A DNA stretch of 64,000 nucleotides from Nitrosovibrio sp. Nv4. Its GTDB lineage: Bacteria > Pseudomonadota > Gammaproteobacteria > Burkholderiales > Nitrosomonadaceae. The first letter of the stretch is position 1. Each line of letters starts with the position of its first letter. The notes under the pieces were generated by a model. The model did not search any database and was not told the DNA's origin. It was given only the letters and a program-made list of their open reading frames with translations. The stretch lies in assembly GCF_900215485.1 (NCBI RefSeq), contig NZ_OCMZ01000002.1, positions 1,364,001-1,428,000 on the forward strand, read 5' to 3'. The translations under genes and the position numbers were made by a program. This document shows positions 1-11,443 of this stretch, in pieces.

Positions 1-1020
1 TTCCTGGGTAGCCAGCGCTTCGCGTACACGCGATTGGACCGCGAAACCCTGGAATAGCGGGAAGCTGAGCTGAACCCCTATTTCCTTTGAGGTCAGGTCG
101 ATTGGGCGACCGGTAATCGTACCGCCGACACCTTTCTGATCACTATATATTGCTACCAGGTCGAGGGTTGGATAATGCCCTGCCTTGGCTCGTTCCACGT
201 CTTTTTTTGCGATTTCATATACCGCCTGCTGGACTTTCAACGCAAGGTTGTTTTGTTCGGCTACATTGACCCAATCCTGCATGTTCGTATACTTCAGGGT
301 AAGCAGATCGGATGCAAGTTCATCCGGACGTACAAGATCGTCGGGCATGCGGCCGATAATCTGTTGCAGGGCGCGTTTTCGTATCTCCAGGTCGTTTTTG
401 GCGGCAATTTCCTGCGACGTCGTTAAATCGAAGCGAGCCTGGGCCTCATAAGTATCGACGATAGTCGCTGTACCCACCTGGAAGTTGCGCTTGGCCTGCT
501 CCAATTGCTCTCCAATCGCCTTTTTCTGCGCCTCCGCCACCTCTACATTCACCTCGGCGGCCAATATGTCAAAATATGCCTGCGCCACACGCAGTATCAG
601 ATCCTGAGCTGCAATGATGAATTGCGAATCCGCTTGCGCAACCTGAAGTTTGGATTGCTCATAAATAGCGAAATTTTCCTTGCGGTAAATCGGTTGTGTT
701 GCCGTGATAGTCAGGCTCTGGTTATCAATGATCACCTCGGACGGCCTGACCGCGATACCACCGAGGGGAAGTCCTCCAACGCGTTCTATATCTATATATT
801 GTCGCCGGCGCACGCCCGCGAGTGTGACGGTGGGGAGCAGCCCGGCTCGACCCTGCGGCAGTTTTTCCTGGGCTGCCTGGTTCGCGTAGCGCGCGGCGCT
901 ATACACTGCGTCCTGTTCCAGCGCTTCGCGATAAATTTCCATCAGGTCAGCCGCATGAAGCGGAGTATGCAAAGCCGCTCCGGCAATCAATATCGCATAA
1001 ATGTATTGCGGAATTTTCAC
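1..1020 (-). CDS. tolC: TolC-family outer-membrane efflux protein (C-terminus cut by window edge)
   Basis: Outer-membrane channel component of a type I secretion or RND efflux system. Only the N-terminal 340 residues or so lie in the window. The reading starts at GTG (1018-1020) with a signal peptide (MKIPQYIYAILIAGAALHTP, then LHAAD), followed at once by the TolC-style helix start DLMEIYREALEQDAVYSAA. An in-frame TGA lies upstream and there is no ATG between, so GTG is the likely start. Near the left edge the family motif GVQLSFPLFQGFAVQSRVRE is clear: the beta-strand entry plus helix that follows the conserved P-L-F-x-G. The neighbour pcm is on the same strand about 120 bp upstream, a pairing common in beta- and gammaproteobacteria. 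The family is sure; the symbol rests on the family only. Confidence 0.85.
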   Translation of the reverse strand, partial: MKIPQYIYAILIAGAALHTPLHAADLMEIYREALEQDAVYSAARYANQAAQEKLPQGRAGLLPTVTLAGVRRRQYIDIERVGGLPLGGIAVRPSEVIIDNQSLTITATQPIYRKENFAIYEQSKLQVAQADSQFIIAAQDLILRVAQAYFDILAAEVNVEVAEAQKKAIGEQLEQAKRNFQVGTATIVDTYEAQARFDLTTSQEIAAKNDLEIRKRALQQIIGRMPDDLVRPDELASDLLTLKYTNMQDWVNVAEQNNLALKVQQAVYEIAKKDVERAKAGHYPTLDLVAIYSDQKGVGGTITGRPIDLTSKEIGVQLSFPLFQGFAVQSRVREALATQE

Positions 1021-1141
1021 TTTGATTCCAGATTGCCTTACTCAGTCGGGCGAGAAATTATTGCCGATTTGAACCTGGCCTAAGCAATAGACGCAATAGA
1101 CCAGCCGGATTTGCTTGTAATTCGTGGGTTGATCCGGAAGA

Positions 1142-1813
1142 CTAAAATGTGAATCTCGCCGGCTGCTTTGCATTTTTGAGCGGCGTTATGCAGGTCTCGA
1201 ACAAGCCGACGGCATTATATGCCCCTGTTCCGTCTTCATCTTCCGGTTTCACGCAAGTGACGAGCACAGCCTGCATCACGGGCGCGTCGCCGACCACCGC
1301 GAACAGGCGCCCCCCCGCCCTGAGTGTATTCTGAAACGCCTCCGGTAAAACCGGAGTGGATCCCGTTAGTACGATTACGTCATAGGGTCCGTGCTGAGGC
1401 CAGCCATGGGCGGCATCTCCAGTTTCCAGCGTTACATTGGTGATGTCATGGGCATAAAGATTCTTTTCCGCCATGGCTTTCAGTTCCGGCACTATTTCTA
1501 CGCTGTAAACATACTCGCCCGTCTTGGCGAGCAATGCAGTCAGATAACCGCTGCCGCTGCCCACCTCCAGAATCCTGTCGGTTTTTTTTACCTGCACTTC
1601 CTGCAGAATGCGCGCTTCCAGCTTGGGGGCCAGCATGACTTCACCGTATCCCAGCGGGATTTCCATATCTACAAATGCAAGCGAACGGTAAGCCGCAGGG
1701 ACAAATTCCTCACGCCGCACCTCGAATAATAATTTGAGAATTTCCTGGTCCAGCACTTCCCATGTACGAATTTGCTGCTCCACCATGTTAAACCGGCTTT
1801 GTTCGAGATCCAT
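1142..1813 (-). CDS. pcm: Protein-L-isoaspartate O-methyltransferase
   Basis: Cytosolic SAM-dependent repair enzyme that methylates L-isoaspartyl residues of damaged proteins. The 223-residue product from ATG 1813 (MDLEQSRFNMVEQQIRTWEV) has the PCMT opening. It also has the SAM-binding loop EVGSGSGYLTALLA (about residues 80-93) and the downstream acidic strand YSVEIVPEL. The open frame extends 50 codons further upstream, but that stretch would run into the thiC riboswitch region and does not look like this family, so the internal ATG is preferred. It is divergent from thiC; the two genes share the roughly 480-bp region that holds the riboswitch and the inverted-repeat element. It probably shares a transcript with the downstream TolC-like gene. 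Confidence 0.9.
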   Translation of the reverse strand: MDLEQSRFNMVEQQIRTWEVLDQEILKLLFEVRREEFVPAAYRSLAFVDMEIPLGYGEVMLAPKLEARILQEVQVKKTDRILEVGSGSGYLTALLAKTGEYVYSVEIVPELKAMAEKNLYAHDITNVTLETGDAAHGWPQHGPYDVIVLTGSTPVLPEAFQNTLRAGGRLFAVVGDAPVMQAVLVTCVKPEDEDGTGAYNAVGLFETCITPLKNAKQPARFTF

Positions 1814-1889
1814 GTCCAGCCCATGCCCTATATGAAATGTCATAACAAACTTGCAATTATTCCACATTTCCGTTAGCTTCACAGCAGCA

Positions 1890-4205
<2,316 letters not shown>

Positions 4206-4212
4206 TTGCAAT

Positions 4213-4252
4213 CCCCCACAGCCGTCGCGCCAAATCGCGAGAGTCGGTGGGG
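4213..4252 (+). terminator. GC-rich hairpin after thiC
   Basis: CCCCAC (4214-4219) pairs with GTGGGG (4247-4252), with a second inner CCG/CGG and GCG/CGC pairing, just 8 bp after the thiC stop. There is no T-run, so it may be a weak terminator or an mRNA 3' end stabiliser. Confidence 0.35.
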
Positions 4253-4487
4253 ACAAATCATCGGAAACGATTGCTGTTGCCAGCGAGAAGATCCCTACAA
4301 TCTGGCGTTTATAAGTATCTTGAGCCTGAAGCGCAGTTCAGTGCGATAATGCCCGAAAAAATAAGCAGCCGGTTAATCGCGGCCTGTGTTTCGCCACTGG
4401 AAAAGTCCATTGCCTGGTACTATCTTCACTTCTCCCTGTTCATACATGCTTATCCGCCGCCAAATGCTTTCGGCCGGATAATCGCCT

Positions 4488-5315
4488 ATGGATTGGTTTC
4501 TGCTCTTTAAGGCCCTGATCCTCGGCATTGTCGAAGGGCTGACCGAATTTCTCCCGATTTCCTCTACCGGGCATCTGATCCTCGCAAGTGACTTGCTCGA
4601 CTTCAATGACGAAAAGGGAAAAGTATTCGCAATCGTCATTCAGTTGGGCGCAATTCTGGCCGTATGCTGGGAATATCGCGTCAAGATCGGACATGTAATC
4701 GGTGATATCGGTTCGCGGCAGGATGCGAACCGCTTTGTGTTAAACCTATTCATTGCTTTTCTGCCTGCCGCGATTCTGGGTTTATTGTTCATCAAGACCA
4801 TCAAGCAATATCTGTTTCATCCGGTGCCTGTGGCGATGGCATTTATCATCGGCGGGGTATTGATTCTGTGGGCGGAACGCAGGAATCACGTGGTGGATGT
4901 CGAGCGAGTGGAAGATATGGACTGGAGGCATGCACTGAAGGTGGGATTGATGCAGTGCCTGGCGCTGATACCTGGAACCTCACGCTCGGGCGCGACCATT
5001 ATTGGTGGCCTGTTTTTTGGTTTATCCCGTAAGGCCGCCACCGAGTTTTCTTTTTTTCTGGCCATCCCTATTATGTTCGCAGCGACCTTCTACGATATAT
5101 ACAAAAATCACAACATCCTTCATTTCGATGACATCGGCGTATTCGTTGTCGGCTTTGTCGCCTCGTTCATCAGCGCGCTATTGGCAGTACGCGGATTATT
5201 GCGTTTTATCAGTCACCATGATTTCACCGTGTTTGCATGGTATCGCATCGGATTCGGGATTATTGTGCTTATCACAGCCTACTCCGGCGTCGTCAAATGG
5301 TCAGCGGCGGTCTAG
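4488..5315 (+). CDS. uppP: Undecaprenyl-diphosphatase UppP (BacA)
   Basis: Integral membrane phosphatase that recycles the undecaprenyl lipid carrier for peptidoglycan and other cell-wall polymers; overexpression is known to give bacitracin resistance. The 275-residue product is typical of the family. The first catalytic motif is [20 protein letters not shown] (about residues 13-32) and the second is [20 protein letters not shown] (about 163-182); these carry the E-rich and PGxSRSG signatures. About seven hydrophobic segments follow the family pattern. No partner gene is adjacent. Confidence 0.96.
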   Translation: MDWFLLFKALILGIVEGLTEFLPISSTGHLILASDLLDFNDEKGKVFAIVIQLGAILAVCWEYRVKIGHVIGDIGSRQDANRFVLNLFIAFLPAAILGLLFIKTIKQYLFHPVPVAMAFIIGGVLILWAERRNHVVDVERVEDMDWRHALKVGLMQCLALIPGTSRSGATIIGGLFFGLSRKAATEFSFFLAIPIMFAATFYDIYKNHNILHFDDIGVFVVGFVASFISALLAVRGLLRFISHHDFTVFAWYRIGFGIIVLITAYSGVVKWSAAV

Positions 5316-5353
5316 CAATCTCCGATCCGCGCTTCTCATTCTGCCCTCCCAGA

Positions 5354-5806
5354 TCATCCCTGGACCCACGGCAAGCCTGCCGCCTTCCATCCGCCTTTCG
5401 TGCCGCGATGCCCGGTTGCATCTTTCTCGCCTTCAAAACCTTCTAGAATATTAAAGCAATTCGCATAACCCAATTCGGTGGCGGTAGCGGCAGCCTGATG
5501 CGAACGGCCGCCACTGCGGCAGATGAACATCACAAGTGATTCCTTGTCCACCTGGCTGGAAAGATAGTTGAGAAAATCCGCGTTGGGCCGCATGCCAGGA
5601 TAAGACTGCCATTCGATTTCGACCGCGCCCGGTATTCTCCCAACCCAATCCCATTCAGCCCGGGAGCGTACATCCACCAATTTTGCCTCAGGCGCTTCCT
5701 GCAGCAGAGTAAGTGCTTCAGTTGGCAGCAGTGCGCCTTCATAGGGTAAATCCATTTCCCGGGCGCGTTGTTGCGCCCTCTCAAGTATTGCAGTAATGGT
5801 TTCCAT
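5354..5806 (-). CDS. Rhodanese-domain sulfurtransferase-like protein
   Basis: Single-domain rhodanese of about 150 residues. The active-site loop is intact: Cys in CRSGGRSHQAA (about residue 106), preceded by the strand ESLVMFI. Upstream are the conserved KLVDVRSRAEWDWVGRIPGA and the CH2A-type region. Start chosen at ATG 5806 (METITAILERAQQ), with GGGAA 5 bases upstream; two more in-frame ATGs upstream give 4 or 17 extra residues of no family likeness. Such proteins carry persulfide sulfur in the cytosol; the acceptor here is not evident. It converges with uppP, the two stops about 40 bp apart. Confidence 0.85.
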   Translation of the reverse strand: METITAILERAQQRAREMDLPYEGALLPTEALTLLQEAPEAKLVDVRSRAEWDWVGRIPGAVEIEWQSYPGMRPNADFLNYLSSQVDKESLVMFICRSGGRSHQAAATATELGYANCFNILEGFEGEKDATGHRGTKGGWKAAGLPWVQG

Positions 5807-5962
5807 ATGGTTTCCCATAATATCGATTAAAAAATACAATGGTAATCCATTTTCCAACTGGCGTTTGCTTAAAACTTTTATCCGCCCTTATATCCGCAGC
5901 TTGGTAGGTCCCGCGTCATAACCTCGCTCTGGATGCTTCCCGGTATTTTCTTCTTGAAGAAA

Positions 5963-5978
5963 TGGCGGCGCTCCTGCT
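5963..5978 (+). promoter_or_regulatory. Candidate sigma-54 promoter of glnA
   Basis: TGGCGG-N5-CTGCT has the invariant GG and GC dinucleotides at the -24/-12 spacing (GG 5964-5965, GC 5976-5977), about 80 bp before the glnA ATG. A TATAAT (5981-5986) overlaps but has no matching -35 at 16-18 bp. NtrC/RpoN control of glnA is usual in proteobacteria; the match here is imperfect (GG for AC at -22/-21). Confidence 0.4.
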
Positions 5979-6056
5979 GATATAATGCTACGCTTTGTAA
6001 CTACTCCAGCAACTGGAGTATTTTCATACAACTGCAATTCCGGTTTGGAGAGAAAA

Positions 6057-7466
6057 ATGGCGGTAGCCGATGTTCTGAAAATGATTCAGGACAACGAAGT
6101 GAGATTCGTTGATCTACGATTTACCGATACCCGCGGTAAAGAACAGCATGTAACACTACCCGCTCATGCTGTTGATGCGGATAAGCTCGAAGACGGCCAT
6201 GCGTTTGATGGCTCTTCCATTGCCGGCTGGAAAGGGGTCCAGGCATCCGACATGTTGCTGATACCTGATCCCGACACCGCCAAAATGGATCCATTCATGG
6301 ACGAGGCGACGCTGTTCATCACGTGTGATGTGGTGGAGCCTTCCGATGGCAAGGGCTATGACCGCGACCCCCGCTCGCTGGCCAAGCGCGGCGAAGCTTA
6401 CCTGAGGTCGACGGGCATCGGTGACACCGCCTATTTTGGCCCTGAACCTGAATTCTTCGTTTTCGACTCTGTAACCTGGCATGCGGACATGTCGGGTTGT
6501 TCGGTGAAAATCGAGTCTGAGGAAGCAGCCTGGAGCTCGGCGGAGAAATACGAGGGAGGCAATATCGGGCACCGTCCCGGTATAAAAGGCGGATACTTTC
6601 CGGTTCCCCCGATTGATTCCCTGCATGACATCCGCTCCGCCATGTGTCTTGCACTGGAAGAAATGGGCATTGAAGTCGAAGTGCACCACCACGAAGTGGC
6701 GACTGCAGGCCAGTGTGAAATAGGTACCAGATACAATAGCCTCGTGAAGCGCGCCGACTGGACCCAGGCGTTCAAGTATGTGGTGCACAACATTGCGCAT
6801 TCGTACGGAAAAACAGCGACTTTCATGCCGAAACCCATTGTTGGCGACAACGGCTCAGGGATGCATGTGCACCAATCGATCTGGAAAGCCGGACAGAATT
6901 TATTTTCCGGAAACGGTTATGCAGGTCTTTCGGAAATGGCGCTGTACTATATAGGCGGAATTATCAAACATGCCAAAGCCCTGAATGCCATTACCAATCC
7001 GGGCACCAATTCCTACAAGCGCCTGGTTCCGGGTTTTGAAGCGCCCATCAACCTCGCTTACTCGGTTAGCAATCGTTCGGCGGCAGTCCGTATCCCCTAC
7101 GCCAATAGTCCCAAGGGACGACGCATTGAAGTGCGCTTTCCGGATCCCACCGCGAATCCCTATCTCGCCTTCACCGCCTTACTGATGGCCGGGCTGGACG
7201 GTATCCAGAACAAGATTCACCCAGGCGATCCCATGGACAAGAATCTTTATGACCTTCCGCCTGAAGAAGCCGCAAAGATTCCCAATCCCTGTGCTTCGCT
7301 GGACGAAGCGCTCGACAGCTTGGACAAGGACCGCAATTTCCTTACCCGTGGCGGCGTATTTTCGAATGATATGATCGATGGCTACATCGAGCTCAAGATG
7401 GAAGAGGTTACGCGATTTCGCATGACCACGCACCCCGTGGAGTTTGATATGTATTACAGCCTATGA
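6057..7466 (+). CDS. glnA: Type I glutamine synthetase
   Basis: Makes glutamine from glutamate, ammonia and ATP; the key ammonium-assimilation enzyme, a dodecamer in the cytosol. The 469-residue protein has the GSI-beta length. It shows the N-terminal [19 protein letters not shown], the substrate/metal motif PEPEFFVFD, the ATP-site motif [16 protein letters not shown], and the glutamate/ammonia region around [17 protein letters not shown]. The adenylylatable tyrosine is in NLYDLPPEE (about residue 397), so control by GlnE is expected. GGAGAG precedes ATG 6057, which is preferred over an in-frame ATG 24 codons upstream. A sigma-54 type site lies in the leader. Confidence 0.98.
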   Translation: MAVADVLKMIQDNEVRFVDLRFTDTRGKEQHVTLPAHAVDADKLEDGHAFDGSSIAGWKGVQASDMLLIPDPDTAKMDPFMDEATLFITCDVVEPSDGKGYDRDPRSLAKRGEAYLRSTGIGDTAYFGPEPEFFVFDSVTWHADMSGCSVKIESEEAAWSSAEKYEGGNIGHRPGIKGGYFPVPPIDSLHDIRSAMCLALEEMGIEVEVHHHEVATAGQCEIGTRYNSLVKRADWTQAFKYVVHNIAHSYGKTATFMPKPIVGDNGSGMHVHQSIWKAGQNLFSGNGYAGLSEMALYYIGGIIKHAKALNAITNPGTNSYKRLVPGFEAPINLAYSVSNRSAAVRIPYANSPKGRRIEVRFPDPTANPYLAFTALLMAGLDGIQNKIHPGDPMDKNLYDLPPEEAAKIPNPCASLDEALDSLDKDRNFLTRGGVFSNDMIDGYIELKMEEVTRFRMTTHPVEFDMYYSL

Positions 7467-7539
7467 GATTGAGGCGACTCGTAGGGCAACCATACTGTTG
7501 AGTCAGCCTGGAAAAGAACATAACGGGACATAATACTCG

Positions 7540-8202
7540 ATGAATATCCTTATTGTGACACTGCTTGCGGCGCCCCTGATCATGCTCGCGGGTTGCGGCG
7601 AGAAAGCGCAGGAGAATGCCGCTAAAACCGAAGCGCAGACCAAGCTGCCAGATGAATTCACGTCCGAGAAAGAGATCCCGTCGGTATTGGAAAGCGAGTT
7701 AACGCCAGAAGAGAAGTCAGCGCTATTACAGGAAATCATGCCGGCAGGGCCGGAGAATGAAGCCACTCCGGAAGAAAAATTTCTGCAACTAAGGAAGGAT
7801 GCGGAAGCTGGAGATGCAAAAGCACAAAACGGCCTCGGTGTCCTGTTCTACACAGGCGAAGCGATATCCAAAGACTCTACAGGCAAAATCCTGAGTAATG
7901 ACCCAGTCACGGCGGCGGCGTGGTTTCACCGGTCGGCTGCACAAGGATATGCCGATGCCCAATTCAACCTCGGGTTGATGTATGCGAATGGTGAAGGTGT
8001 CGCCAAAGATCCGGCCAAAGCGGTAGAGTTATTTCAAAAAGCAGCCGATCAGGGCAACGTCGATGCGCAAAACAATCTCGGAGTGATGTATTACGCAGGT
8101 GAAGGCGTTCCCAGGGATGAGGCGAAGGCCAAAGAGTGGTTCAAGAAAGCCGCTGCACAAGGAAATGCTGATGCACAGGCCAACCTTGACGCTATGAAAT
8201 AA
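7540..8202 (+). CDS. Sel1-repeat lipoprotein
   Basis: Predicted lipoprotein of 220 residues. A signal peptide ends in the lipobox LAGC (Cys at about residue 19), then there is an acidic linker of about 60 residues. At least three Sel1-like repeats follow from about residue 90 (for example AQFNLGLMYANGEGVAKDPA and AQNNLGVMYYAGEGVPRDEA). Sel1 repeats are helical hairpins of 36 residues that bind partner proteins, often in envelope signalling or stress. It lies 73 bp after glnA on the same strand and may read through from it. The partner is unknown. Confidence 0.85.
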   Translation: MNILIVTLLAAPLIMLAGCGEKAQENAAKTEAQTKLPDEFTSEKEIPSVLESELTPEEKSALLQEIMPAGPENEATPEEKFLQLRKDAEAGDAKAQNGLGVLFYTGEAISKDSTGKILSNDPVTAAAWFHRSAAQGYADAQFNLGLMYANGEGVAKDPAKAVELFQKAADQGNVDAQNNLGVMYYAGEGVPRDEAKAKEWFKKAAAQGNADAQANLDAMK

Positions 8203-8237
8203 AATCCAACGCAGCTCAAGATTCAGGCGGAGTTATT

Positions 8238-8283
8238 TTTCAACTAACGGGCGAAAAACGCTGGCCCGCCCTAATAGTTGAAA
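8238..8283 (+). terminator. Long inverted repeat after the Sel1 gene
   Basis: TTTCAACTA (8238-8246) pairs with TAGTTGAAA (8275-8283), and inside it GGGCG (8249-8253) pairs with CGCCC (8267-8271). This two-tier stem sits 35 bp after the stop. There is no T-run beyond the outer arm; it may be a bidirectional terminator or REP-like element. Confidence 0.45.
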
Positions 8284-8451
8284 CGATAGGTTCGTCCGAA
8301 TTCCTCATCCTCACACCAAAAAATAGACGCGATCGCCATATACGTACAGTGAACCGCTGAGCATAAAGCCTGTCAGGGCTCCCTCCGAAGGCTCGAACAT
8401 GAATGTTCCCCGCAGCAACACCGACCAGATCAACGCATCTGCCGCAAACGA

Positions 8452-9708
8452 ATGAATCCCGCTCCCATCGAAATCATCGGCGCACTTCTGTTCGGCATCG
8501 CGCTAATTCACACTTTCTCGACAAAATATTTCGAGCAGATGGCGCATACACACCCCGCCCATGCGGGTATTTGGCACTTTCTGGGCGAAGTTGAGGTGGT
8601 TTTCGGCTTCTGGGCAATGATCCTTGTCATCATGATGCTGATTACAGACGGTAAGCATGCCGCCGTAAACTATCTCGATCAGCAGAGCTTTACCGAACCC
8701 ATGTTCGTGTTTGCGGTCATGGTAATCTCAGGCAGCCGCCCGATCCTGCAATTCGCCATGCTTTGCGTAAAAACGCTCGCCCGGCTCATTCCCTGGCGGG
8801 AGGGCAAAGCGTTTTACTTCGTAACATTATCGTTTGTGCCTTTGCTGGGCTCTTTTATCACCGAGCCGGCTGCGATGACCTTGGCCGGATTGATTCTGCT
8901 TGAGCGTTATTACTGCAGGGAAATTTCGGCCCGGCTCAAATATGTCACGCTCGGCGTGTTGTTCGTCAACATCTCGATTGGTGGAACGATGACATCCTTT
9001 GCCGCGCCGCCAGTTCTCATGGTGGCCGGCAAGTGGGGATGGGATACTGTTTTCATGTTCACCACATTCGGTTGGAAAGCCGCGATTGGCGTGCTGGTGA
9101 ATGCGCTTGCAGTCACTATCCTGTTTCAACGGGAATTGTCGGGACTGAAGAGCGAGGAATGTTCTACGCATGCCGGAGTTCCACCGCTCGTGGTGCTTGT
9201 ACACATAATGTTTCTGGTCGCGGTGGTAGTGTTTGCGCATCACCCAGTCGTCTTCATGGGTCTGCTGCTCTTCTTCCTCGGTTTTGCCCATGCATATGAA
9301 CGCTATCAGGACCGGCTGATCCTGCGGGAAGGATTATTGGTCGCTTTTTTCCTTGCCGGCCTGGTTGTTCTTGGGGGACAGCAGAAGTGGTGGTTGCAGC
9401 CCTTGCTGGTGGACATGGACAGCACGGTACTCTTTTTCGGCGCTACTCTGTTGACAGCAATAACGGACAATGCAGCCCTTACGTATCTTGGTTCTCTGCT
9501 GGATGGAACAAGCGCGGAGTTCCGGTATTCGCTGGTTGCCGGGGCCGTCACTGGCGGAGGCCTGACAGTTATTGCCAACGCGCCAAACCCCGCCGGTTTT
9601 TCCATACTCAAGGGTTCGTTCAAGGATGGAGCGATCCATCCTTTAGGTCTACTGGCCGCCGCGCTTCCGCCTACCCTTGTCGCCATTCTTGTGTTTCAGT
9701 TGCTTTAA
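8452..9708 (+). CDS. Putative Na+/H+ antiporter (Na_H_antiport_2 family)
   Basis: Polytopic inner-membrane protein of 418 residues with about 10-12 hydrophobic segments. It matches the family known as putative Na+/H+ antiporter by its opening (EIIGALLFGIALIHTFSTKY), the GEVEVVFGFWA segment, FITEPAAMTLAGLILLE, and the paired motif TDNAALTYLGSLLDG near the end. The acidic and Asn residues inside these membrane segments resemble the ion-site residues of the arsenite/NhaD-like transporter superfamily. Substrate is inferred from the family name only. It stands alone between the hairpin and the convergent LapA-like gene. Confidence 0.8.
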   Translation: MNPAPIEIIGALLFGIALIHTFSTKYFEQMAHTHPAHAGIWHFLGEVEVVFGFWAMILVIMMLITDGKHAAVNYLDQQSFTEPMFVFAVMVISGSRPILQFAMLCVKTLARLIPWREGKAFYFVTLSFVPLLGSFITEPAAMTLAGLILLERYYCREISARLKYVTLGVLFVNISIGGTMTSFAAPPVLMVAGKWGWDTVFMFTTFGWKAAIGVLVNALAVTILFQRELSGLKSEECSTHAGVPPLVVLVHIMFLVAVVVFAHHPVVFMGLLLFFLGFAHAYERYQDRLILREGLLVAFFLAGLVVLGGQQKWWLQPLLVDMDSTVLFFGATLLTAITDNAALTYLGSLLDGTSAEFRYSLVAGAVTGGGLTVIANAPNPAGFSILKGSFKDGAIHPLGLLAAALPPTLVAILVFQLL

Positions 9709-9792
9709 ATGGTCAAAGCGGTATCGCTGCCGCGATACTGTTAAAACCGGTTTGATATCCGTCAGTATCAGCCTGGCATCGAGGACGCGTCC

Positions 9793-10065
9793 TTATTTCA
9801 AAGCGCGCAAACTGTCATTCTCGGCCCGTAATGCATCCACCTGTTTATGCAGGCGGCTTGCCGAGATCCGCTCACGCAGCATCGTTGGAACCGTCACTAG
9901 CGCGCCGATAAGCGCACCGAGCCCAAAACATGCGGCAATCACCACGGCCAGCGATGCATCGAGCCGCCAAAGAAAAAATACGACGCTTACAGCAACGGCA
10001 TTCTGAACCGCGAACATGACAATCAGGAAAACAATGATGAGTGCGGCAATCAATTGCAATTGCAT
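9793..10065 (-). CDS. LapA-domain (DUF1049) small membrane protein
   Basis: A 90-residue protein with two membrane segments (about residues 3-22 and 38-60) and a cytosolic C-terminal coiled coil (ASRLHKQVDALRAENDSLRA). This is the layout of the LapA/YciS family, whose members in E. coli act with LapB in setting lipopolysaccharide levels. The segment FAVQNAVAVSVVFFLWRLDA has the family's conserved N and strand. GGAGG lies 5 bases before ATG 10065, deciding the start against an in-frame GTG two codons upstream. The usual partner lapB is not in the window. Confidence 0.8.
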   Translation of the reverse strand: MQLQLIAALIIVFLIVMFAVQNAVAVSVVFFLWRLDASLAVVIAACFGLGALIGALVTVPTMLRERISASRLHKQVDALRAENDSLRALK

Positions 10066-10327
10066 AAACACCTCCTTCCCGGGCGGTCGCCGCTTCCCGT
10101 CCAGCTGCAGGCCAATCTGTGCCTGTATAAAAGGTTAAAGCAGGCGATCGGAAAAATCGAGGTTTTTGCGATATTTGTTACCCGCCAGATGCAGCGGCAC
10201 GTAAAGAGAACAGGCGCGCAAGAGCTAAAAAAAGCACGGATAGCTGTTTCTTCCTGAACCCGGCCCGGAGAATTCCATGTTCAGGTTAAGCGGGATGCCA
10301 GTTGAGCAACCTGCTTCGAAAAATATA

Positions 10328-11158
10328 TTAACCGCGAACCTTGCGGGTGAAACCGATCTCCATCCATTTCTTGATGCGGTTAGCATCGCCGATACGGGAG
10401 TTCTTTCCCCAGGAATCAAGCAATACAATAATGATCTGCTTGCCTGTAATATTTGCCTGCATCACGAGACAGCGCCCCGCCTCGCTAAGAAAGCCTGTTT
10501 TTGAAATGCCAATATCCCAGCTACTGCTGCGTACCAGATGGTTTGTATTGACGAATTGCAAGCTGCGGTCATCATCCGTGAACGCCACCTCATGTGCGGC
10601 GGTCGTGGAAAATTCGCGAATGACATCGTAATCGTATGCGGCATTGACCATTTTAGCCAGATCGCGCGCAGTGGAAACATTGGCACTATTTAACCCGGTA
10701 GAATCAACAAAATAGCTGTTACCCATACCAAGCTCGAATGCCTTGCGGTTCATGGCCGCAACGAAGGCGCTGATGCCTCCGGGATACGAACGTCCCAGCG
10801 CGGCTGCAGCACGATTCTCGGAAGACATCAATGCCAGGCGGAGCAATTCCTGACGAGTAAGACTTCCCCCTACCCGCAAGCGGGAACGGGTATTCTTGAT
10901 AATATCGATGTCGGCCGCTTCTATGACGATCTCCTCATCCAGCGGCAATTCTGCATCGAGCACAACTATCGCCGTCATGAGCTTCGTGATGGACGCGATC
11001 GGCATCACATTATCCGGGTTCTTGTGGAAAAGGATGTTCCCGCGCTGAGCGTCCATAATCAATGCGGAATGCGATCTGAGATTCAACCCCCCTTGCTGCG
11101 CAAAAGCTCCGCTGGTAAGCGCAAACATGACGCAAATCACCAGGATAATTTTTTTCAT
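10328..11158 (-). CDS. pbpG: D-alanyl-D-alanine endopeptidase (PBP7-like)
   Basis: Periplasmic penicillin-binding protein that cuts D-Ala cross-links in peptidoglycan. It has 276 residues with a signal peptide ending at SGAFA-QQ. All three active-site motifs are present: S-x-x-K in ASITKLMTA (about residues 56-59), S-x-N in SSEN (about 113), and K-T-G in ISKTGFLSEAG (about 215). Length and the GLNLRSHSALIMDAQRGNIL opening fit PBP7/8 rather than the longer PBP5/6 carboxypeptidases, which carry an extra C-terminal anchor. Single gene; no operon partner. Confidence 0.92.
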   Translation of the reverse strand: MKKIILVICVMFALTSGAFAQQGGLNLRSHSALIMDAQRGNILFHKNPDNVMPIASITKLMTAIVVLDAELPLDEEIVIEAADIDIIKNTRSRLRVGGSLTRQELLRLALMSSENRAAAALGRSYPGGISAFVAAMNRKAFELGMGNSYFVDSTGLNSANVSTARDLAKMVNAAYDYDVIREFSTTAAHEVAFTDDDRSLQFVNTNHLVRSSSWDIGISKTGFLSEAGRCLVMQANITGKQIIIVLLDSWGKNSRIGDANRIKKWMEIGFTRKVRG

Positions 11159-11443
11159 TTGTCATTCTCTGTTAGAAAATTCATCCGCCCCCCGCGGATT
11201 GGGAATTTGCGGTAGCTAAAGTAACAAATATCATGAGATAGGGAAAGAGCTTTATCGCAATGCCAGTGCGTAAAGAGGCTCATCTTTAGGCAAAAGAGCA
11301 TCTTTGACAATGGAAGCGTTGTTTTTGAGGGAAATGATCGCGAATTAACGTGTACAGCGACTGGCTACCGGGTGGCCGGCAACAAGAATGGAACGCGGAC
11401 CACTGCATGGGTCGCATCGACGGTAGCGATGGGTATAGCGATC

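Noticed and set aside
505-1083. 192-codon + strand open frame
   Set aside because: It lies opposite the TolC-family gene, whose signal peptide and family motifs are clear on the minus strand.
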